Below, in pieces: positions 22,845 through 25,918 of a stretch of DNA of 25,918 bases. A program made the position numbers and the translations under genes. The DNA comes from Phycisphaerales bacterium UBA6054 (GTDB lineage: Bacteria; Planctomycetota; Phycisphaerae; Phycisphaerales; UBA1924). The stretch spans positions 1-25,918 of the forward strand of contig DIYM01000111.1 of NCBI GenBank assembly GCA_002429045.1. Reading direction: 5' to 3'. Position 1 is the first letter of the stretch. Each line of letters opens with the position of its first letter. A model generated the notes under the pieces. The model did not search any database. It was not told the DNA's origin and saw nothing but the letters and a program-made list of their open reading frames with translations.

Positions 22845-23955
22845 ATGCACCTCGAAGCTCATCAGAACGTCATCAGCGATCTTGAGGCGCGGATTGTAAC
22901 GATCCGTGACTCTCTTTAACTACGAATCCAAGCGAACCGAACTCGCCGAGCTCGAGGGCAGGATGGGGGCGGCGGACTTCTGGGACGACCAGGAAGCCGC
23001 CAACAAGATCGTCGGTGAACTGAAGATCATCAAGGCCCAGACTGATCCCCTTGCCAAGGTGATCGACGACTTCGAGAACGCGTCCCTTGCGTTCGAGATG
23101 GCCAAAGAGTCGGACGACGACGCCCTGCTTGCCGAGGCCGACGAGACGCTCTTCAACCTGCTCAACCGGATGGAACGGATCGAGACGCAGAGCCTGCTCT
23201 CGGGCAAGCACGACACCCGGAACTGCTTCCTGACCATCTCCGCCGGTGACGGGGGCACCGAGGCCAACGACTGGTGCGAGATGCTGTTCCGCATGTACCT
23301 GTTCTACCTTGAGGGCGCGGGCTTCGATATCGAGGAGGTCGAGAAGTCCCACGGGTCCGAGGTGGGGCTGGACTCGGTGACGCTGCACGTCAAGGGCCCG
23401 TACGCGTTCGGGATGCTCGGCTGCGAGCGGGGGACGCACCGTCTGGCGCGGGTATCTCCCTTCAACGCGCAGGGCAAGCGTCAGACGAGCTTCGCGACGG
23501 TGGACATCACGCCCGAGTTCGACGATGTCGAGGTCGAGATCCCCGACGCCGAGCTGGACATCGTGGTGTTCGCACGCTCGAGCGGGCCGGGCGGTCAGAA
23601 CGTCAACAAGGTCGCCACCGCGGTGCGTGTGACACACAAGCCAACGGGCATCCAGGTGGTGTCGAGCACGCACAAAGAAATGCCGCAGAACCGCAAGCAG
23701 GCGCTGTCGATCCTGCAGGCCAAGCTCGAGCAGATGGCCGAGGAGAAGCGGCAGGCCGAGATCGACGAGGCGTCGGGCGGCAAGCTCGAGCACCGCGGCT
23801 GGGGCGCGCAGATCCGCAGCTACGTGCTGTACGACAACCGCGTCAAGGACCACCGCACCAACCACGAGGCGAACCCGACCAACGTGCTGGATCGCGGTCA
23901 ACTCCAGCCGTTCATCGATGCGGAACTCAAGCGTCGGCGCTCGGAGAAGAACTGA
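22845..23955 (+). CDS. prfB: Peptide chain release factor 2 with +1 frameshift after codon 24
   Basis: RF2 reads UGA and UAA and triggers peptide release. Translation from ATG 22845 (GGAG 22836-22839, five-base spacing) gives 24 codons up to CTT, then TAA at 22917-22919. Continuing in +1 after the CTT gives AAC TAC GAA and the body of RF2. Joined as 22845-22916 and 22918-23955 the protein has 369 residues, against 365 in E. coli. SPF then falls at 204-206 and GGQ at 249-251, within one residue of the E. coli positions 205-207 and 250-252, which supports the join. An alternative, a GTG start at 22906, would remove the conserved N-terminal helix. The frameshift stop is TAA, not the usual TGA. 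The stop overlaps the next gene (TGATG). TACAGT at 22773-22778 is a possible promoter -10. Confidence 0.93.
22914..22920 (+). promoter_or_regulatory. Programmed +1 frameshift site CTT-TAA-C of prfB
   Basis: The slip CTT to TTT followed by reading AAC matches the RF2 layout CTT-TGA-C except that the stop is TAA. The 13 bases before it (GATCCGTGACTCT) hold no AGGGGG-like Shine-Dalgarno stimulator, which E. coli has three bases upstream of CTT. The zero-frame N-terminus before it resembles RF2, so the site is real in evolutionary terms; its efficiency is unknown. Confidence 0.75.
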
Positions 23956-24239
23956 TGATTGGGCGTGGGCCCGAAGATCCTCTGCTCCGCATGTGCCGGC
24001 GAAGCCGCATGTCGATCGGCTGCCTGGCCATCGCGCTTCTCGGTGGCTTGGGAGCGCTCGCATTTGCGTTGCGGCTGCCTGATCCGCCGGTTTCACTCAC
24101 TGCGGAGCATGTTCTTCCGTTGGTGTTCGGCGGCATGCTGTTTTCGACGTTCCTGCCGCTGGGCGTCGCGATCGGGATCGGTCGTGCGTTGTTGCTTCAC
24201 CAGGATCACCTGACCGCGGATTCGCATTCGCTGCGTTAG
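23955..24239 (+). CDS. Small membrane protein translationally coupled to prfB
   Basis: The ATG at 23955 overlaps the prfB stop by one base (TGATG), and the frame encodes 94 residues. Two hydrophobic segments are clear: SIGCLAIALLGGLGALAFAL and VLPLVFGGMLFSTFLPLGVA. The N-terminus is basic (RGPEDPLLRMCRRSRM). The last four codons overlap the end of the convergent gene at 24236. No family is recognised. The coupling suggests it is made in proportion to RF2, but functional association is inference. Confidence 0.65.
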   Translation: MIGRGPEDPLLRMCRRSRMSIGCLAIALLGGLGALAFALRLPDPPVSLTAEHVLPLVFGGMLFSTFLPLGVAIGIGRALLLHQDHLTADSHSLR

Positions 24240-24571
24240 GCATCGCGGGCGGTCATGATGGCGCCGAAGGCGATCGCCGCGTAGCAGAGCAGCGGCACGA
24301 CGGGCGGCAGGCGCAGCCCGACGGCGGGCATCACGATGTGGAACACCACCGCGAGGATCACCACCAGCACGAACGCGACGACCAGGCGTCGGGCGACGGC
24401 CGAGACTTCCTTGTTGCGGTCCTCCTCGCTGCGGAGCCGTTCGCGGGCTTCCTCGATCAGGAACGATGGCTGATCGTCGAGCGGGGCACCGGGGCGGGGT
24501 TCCGGGTCGCCCGGCCCGATATGGACGATACGGCGTCGTTCGCTCGGATCTTCGTCGCGCGGGCGGGGCAT
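24236..24571 (-). CDS. Small membrane protein with two transmembrane segments, function unknown
   Basis: The 111-residue protein has a polar, Pro- and Arg-rich N-terminal half (about 60 residues). It then has two hydrophobic segments, RLVVAFVLVVILAVVFHIVM and VVPLLCYAAIAFGAIMTA, joined by a short loop. It would sit in the inner membrane with the N-terminal half in the cytoplasm. The ATG at 24571 has no Shine-Dalgarno sequence but has TAAGAT (24578-24583) six bases upstream. The gene ends in a four-base overlap with the convergent gene. No family is recognised. Confidence 0.7.
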   Translation of the reverse strand: MPRPRDEDPSERRRIVHIGPGDPEPRPGAPLDDQPSFLIEEARERLRSEEDRNKEVSAVARRLVVAFVLVVILAVVFHIVMPAVGLRLPPVVPLLCYAAIAFGAIMTARDA

Positions 24572-24577
24572 GGCGGG

Positions 24578-24583
24578 ATCTTA
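24578..24583 (-). promoter_or_regulatory. TAAGAT -10 box of a probable leaderless promoter
   Basis: TAAGAT on the minus strand is followed by six bases and the ATG at 24571. No Shine-Dalgarno sequence is visible. This gene is separated from the upstream cupin by 90 bases, so its own promoter is plausible. Confidence 0.5.
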
Positions 24584-24632
24584 GCGGCGGGCCCTCGGAG
24601 GGACCGCATCCATCGGAGCGAACGATGCCTCG

Positions 24633-24648
24633 GCGGGCCTTTGCCCGC
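24633..24648 (-). terminator. Hairpin after the cupin gene, possible terminator
   Basis: GCGGGC and GCCCGC form a perfect 6-bp stem around a four-base loop, 13 bases beyond the cupin stop in the 90-base gap before the next gene. No T-tract follows on the minus strand, so termination is uncertain. Confidence 0.35.
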
Positions 24649-24661
24649 GTCACGGCACGGA

Positions 24662-25165
24662 TCAGTGGCGGACGCGGATCTCGGGGCGTTCGACGAACTC
24701 GATGCCGTACTCGGCGCCGAGGTTGGCGATCTCTCGCTGCCCGCCGCCGGACGCGATGACCTCCCCGAGTTCGTGGAAGAAATCCTCGTAGCGTGCGGGC
24801 GTAACAAGCATGATGATTCTGGCAACGCCCGCGCTGTTCCCCTCCACGCACCTGGGCGCGTGCGGGACTTCTCCGGGCACATGCACGAGGTCGCCGGCTC
24901 GGGCGGTGTGCACCTCGTCGATGACCTGGAACTCGACCGCGCCCTCGAGGATGATGAAGACCTCGTCGAAGGCGGGGTGCTTGTGGAAAGGCGGGCCCGA
25001 CCCTTCGGGCATCTCGGCGAACTGAACGGCGACGCCGCCCTCGCCGCAGCGGGCCTCTGGGATCTGGTTCTGATCCGCTGAGAGGGCGGTGAACGAAGAG
25101 GCGCCGCCCGCGTGGGCGTGGCGGATGCCCGTGCCGCACCGCGTGATGGTGACGGTCCGGGCCAT
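24662..25165 (-). CDS. Single-domain cupin protein
   Basis: The 167-residue protein has both cupin motifs. Motif 1 is GSGPPFHKHPAFDEVFIILEG (HxH, then Glu four residues later, spelled here in two halves: GSGPPFHKHPAF and DEVFIILEG). Motif 2 is GDLVHVPGEVPHAPR with the P-x-G-x-x-H core. These supply three histidines and a glutamate for a metal. The cupin fold covers many functions, from isomerases and dioxygenases to storage and binding proteins, and no further clue is in the sequence. The ATG at 25165 begins three bases after the stop of the E2 gene, so the two are probably co-transcribed. There is no clear Shine-Dalgarno sequence of its own. Confidence 0.85.
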   Translation of the reverse strand: MARTVTITRCGTGIRHAHAGGASSFTALSADQNQIPEARCGEGGVAVQFAEMPEGSGPPFHKHPAFDEVFIILEGAVEFQVIDEVHTARAGDLVHVPGEVPHAPRCVEGNSAGVARIIMLVTPARYEDFFHELGEVIASGGGQREIANLGAEYGIEFVERPEIRVRH

Positions 25166-25168
25166 CGC

Positions 25169-25918
25169 TTAGACCAGGAGCGAGGCGGGGTTCTCGAGCA
25201 GTTCCTTGACCGTGCCGAGGTATTGGGCGGCCATCGCGCCGTCGATGATGCGGTGGTCGCTGGACATGGTCATGGACATCTCGTGCCCGACGACCAGAAC
25301 GGGCTCGCCGTCCTCGTCGGTTTCGACGAAGGGCTTCTGGATCGCCTGGCCGACCGCGAGGATCGCCGCGTTGGGCGGGTTGACGATCGCGGTGAAGTGA
25401 TCGACGCCGAACATGCCGAGGTTCGAGATGGTGAAGGTCGAGTCGGACATCTCTTCGACGGTGAGGCCCTTGTCGCGTGCCTTCTTGGCGAGGCGTTTGG
25501 TGTCGGCGGAGATCTGGCGGAGCCCGATCTGATCGGCGTGCCGGATGGTGGCGACGACGAGCCCGCCGCCGCGTTCCTCGGGCAACGAGACGGCGACGCC
25601 GATGTTGACGTTGCCGTGCAGTTGGATCGCCGGTCCCTGCTCAACCCAGGACGAGTTGACGAACGGGTGCTGGTGCATCGCGAGCCCGCAGGCGCGGACG
25701 AGGAAGTCGTTCACGCTGAGCTTGACGCCCTGGTTCGAGAGTTGATCGTTGAGTTGGGCGCGGAGTTCCATCAGCGCATCCAGGCGTGCGGAGACGGTGA
25801 CCTGATAGTGGGGGATGGTGGATTTGGATTCAACGAGGCGGCGTGCGATCGTGCCACGCATGCTGTTCAGGGGGACCGTGCGGCTGTCGAGGGCGGCGCC
25901 CGATGGGGGGACCATGAC
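25169..25918 (-). CDS. 2-oxoacid dehydrogenase E2 (dihydrolipoamide acyltransferase), catalytic domain, 5' end missing
   Basis: E2 transfers the acyl group from its lipoyl arm to CoA in the pyruvate, 2-oxoglutarate or branched-chain dehydrogenase complex. The visible 250 residues are the C-terminal catalytic domain. MRGTIARRLVESKSTIPHYQ opens it and DFLVRACGLAMHQHPFVNSSW follows (as DFLVRACGLAMHQHP, then FVNSSW). FTISNLGMFGVDHFTAIVNP lies in the middle and the active site is SSDHRIIDGAMAAQYL (H-x-x-x-D-G). The frame runs off the right edge, so the ATG at 25915 is probably internal and the lipoyl and E1/E3-binding domains lie outside. By sequence it most resembles the pyruvate type, but this cannot be settled here. 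Its lipoylation would use the LipB encoded at 8992. Confidence 0.93.
   Translation of the reverse strand, partial: VMVPPSGAALDSRTVPLNSMRGTIARRLVESKSTIPHYQVTVSARLDALMELRAQLNDQLSNQGVKLSVNDFLVRACGLAMHQHPFVNSSWVEQGPAIQLHGNVNIGVAVSLPEERGGGLVVATIRHADQIGLRQISADTKRLAKKARDKGLTVEEMSDSTFTISNLGMFGVDHFTAIVNPPNAAILAVGQAIQKPFVETDEDGEPVLVVGHEMSMTMSSDHRIIDGAMAAQYLGTVKELLENPASLLV

Noticed and set aside
22906..22916. GTG 22906 as an ordinary start for prfB, avoiding a frameshift.
   Set aside because: It would lose the conserved N-terminal helix, lacks a Shine-Dalgarno sequence, and the ATG at 22845 has a good one; SPF and GGQ positions fit the frameshifted product.
1..25918. CRISPR arrays, insertion sequences, integrase attachment sites or prophage genes.
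   Set aside because: No regularly spaced repeats, transposase motifs or terminal inverted repeats were recognised anywhere in the window.

Overview
The window is about 26 kb of very GC-rich (roughly two-thirds G+C by eye), gene-dense bacterial chromosome. Several traits suggest a planctomycete, most likely class Phycisphaerae. These are an lpxA homologue, a DUF1570-type lipoprotein peptidase, a dcw-cluster fragment carrying a LysM protein, and a leftover dockerin-like C-terminal tail of the 'D-x-D-x-N-G ... N-A-G-C-P' kind. This placement is inference. No rRNA, tRNA, CRISPR array, insertion sequence or prophage was recognised, and both ends of the window cut through genes.

Layout. (a) 1-2651 (+): the 3' part of a ParA-type ATPase fused to a C-terminal glycogen-binding (CBM48/AMPK-type) domain, then a second protein that looks like a ParA/MinD-fold ATPase with a ruined P-loop. 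(b) 2688-2718: a strong hairpin between convergent genes. (c) 2744-8957 (-): clpX, a small SHOCT-like membrane protein, aroB, rsfS, a class I methyltransferase, a YycJ-like metallo-beta-lactamase-fold hydrolase and lpxA. From lpxA down to the small membrane gene the genes are tightly packed and probably form one operon with internal starts. (d) 8992-11753: lipB (+), an OmpH/Skp-like periplasmic protein (-) and an M29 aminopeptidase (+). (e) 11754-12378: a terminator, a decayed dockerin-like tail and a DUF2007/zinc-ribbon gene (-). (f) 12435-16861 (+): rsmH, a LysM protein, an FtsL-like protein and ftsI, which is a partial division and cell-wall cluster. (g) 17007-21355 (-): valS followed by a DUF1570-like lipoprotein in TTGA overlap. 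(h) 21436-24571: a TPR protein, a small membrane protein, prfB with a +1 frameshift site, and two small membrane proteins. (i) 24662-25918 (-): the catalytic end of a 2-oxoacid dehydrogenase E2 followed by a cupin.

Most of the content is housekeeping: proteolysis, the shikimate pathway, translation (RsfS, RsmH, ValS, RF2), lipid A, lipoylation with a lipoyl-dependent E2, and septal peptidoglycan synthesis. The most unusual items are four. The first is the ParA-CBM48 fusion with its pseudo-ATPase neighbour, a possible glycogen-granule positioning system. The second is an RF2 frameshift site built on CTT-TAA instead of CTT-TGA and lacking the usual upstream Shine-Dalgarno stimulator. The third is a repeated TAnnnT element placed 5-8 bases before the start codon of nine genes, as expected for leaderless transcripts. 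The fourth is the orphan dockerin tail. All family assignments come from reading motifs; no database search was possible.
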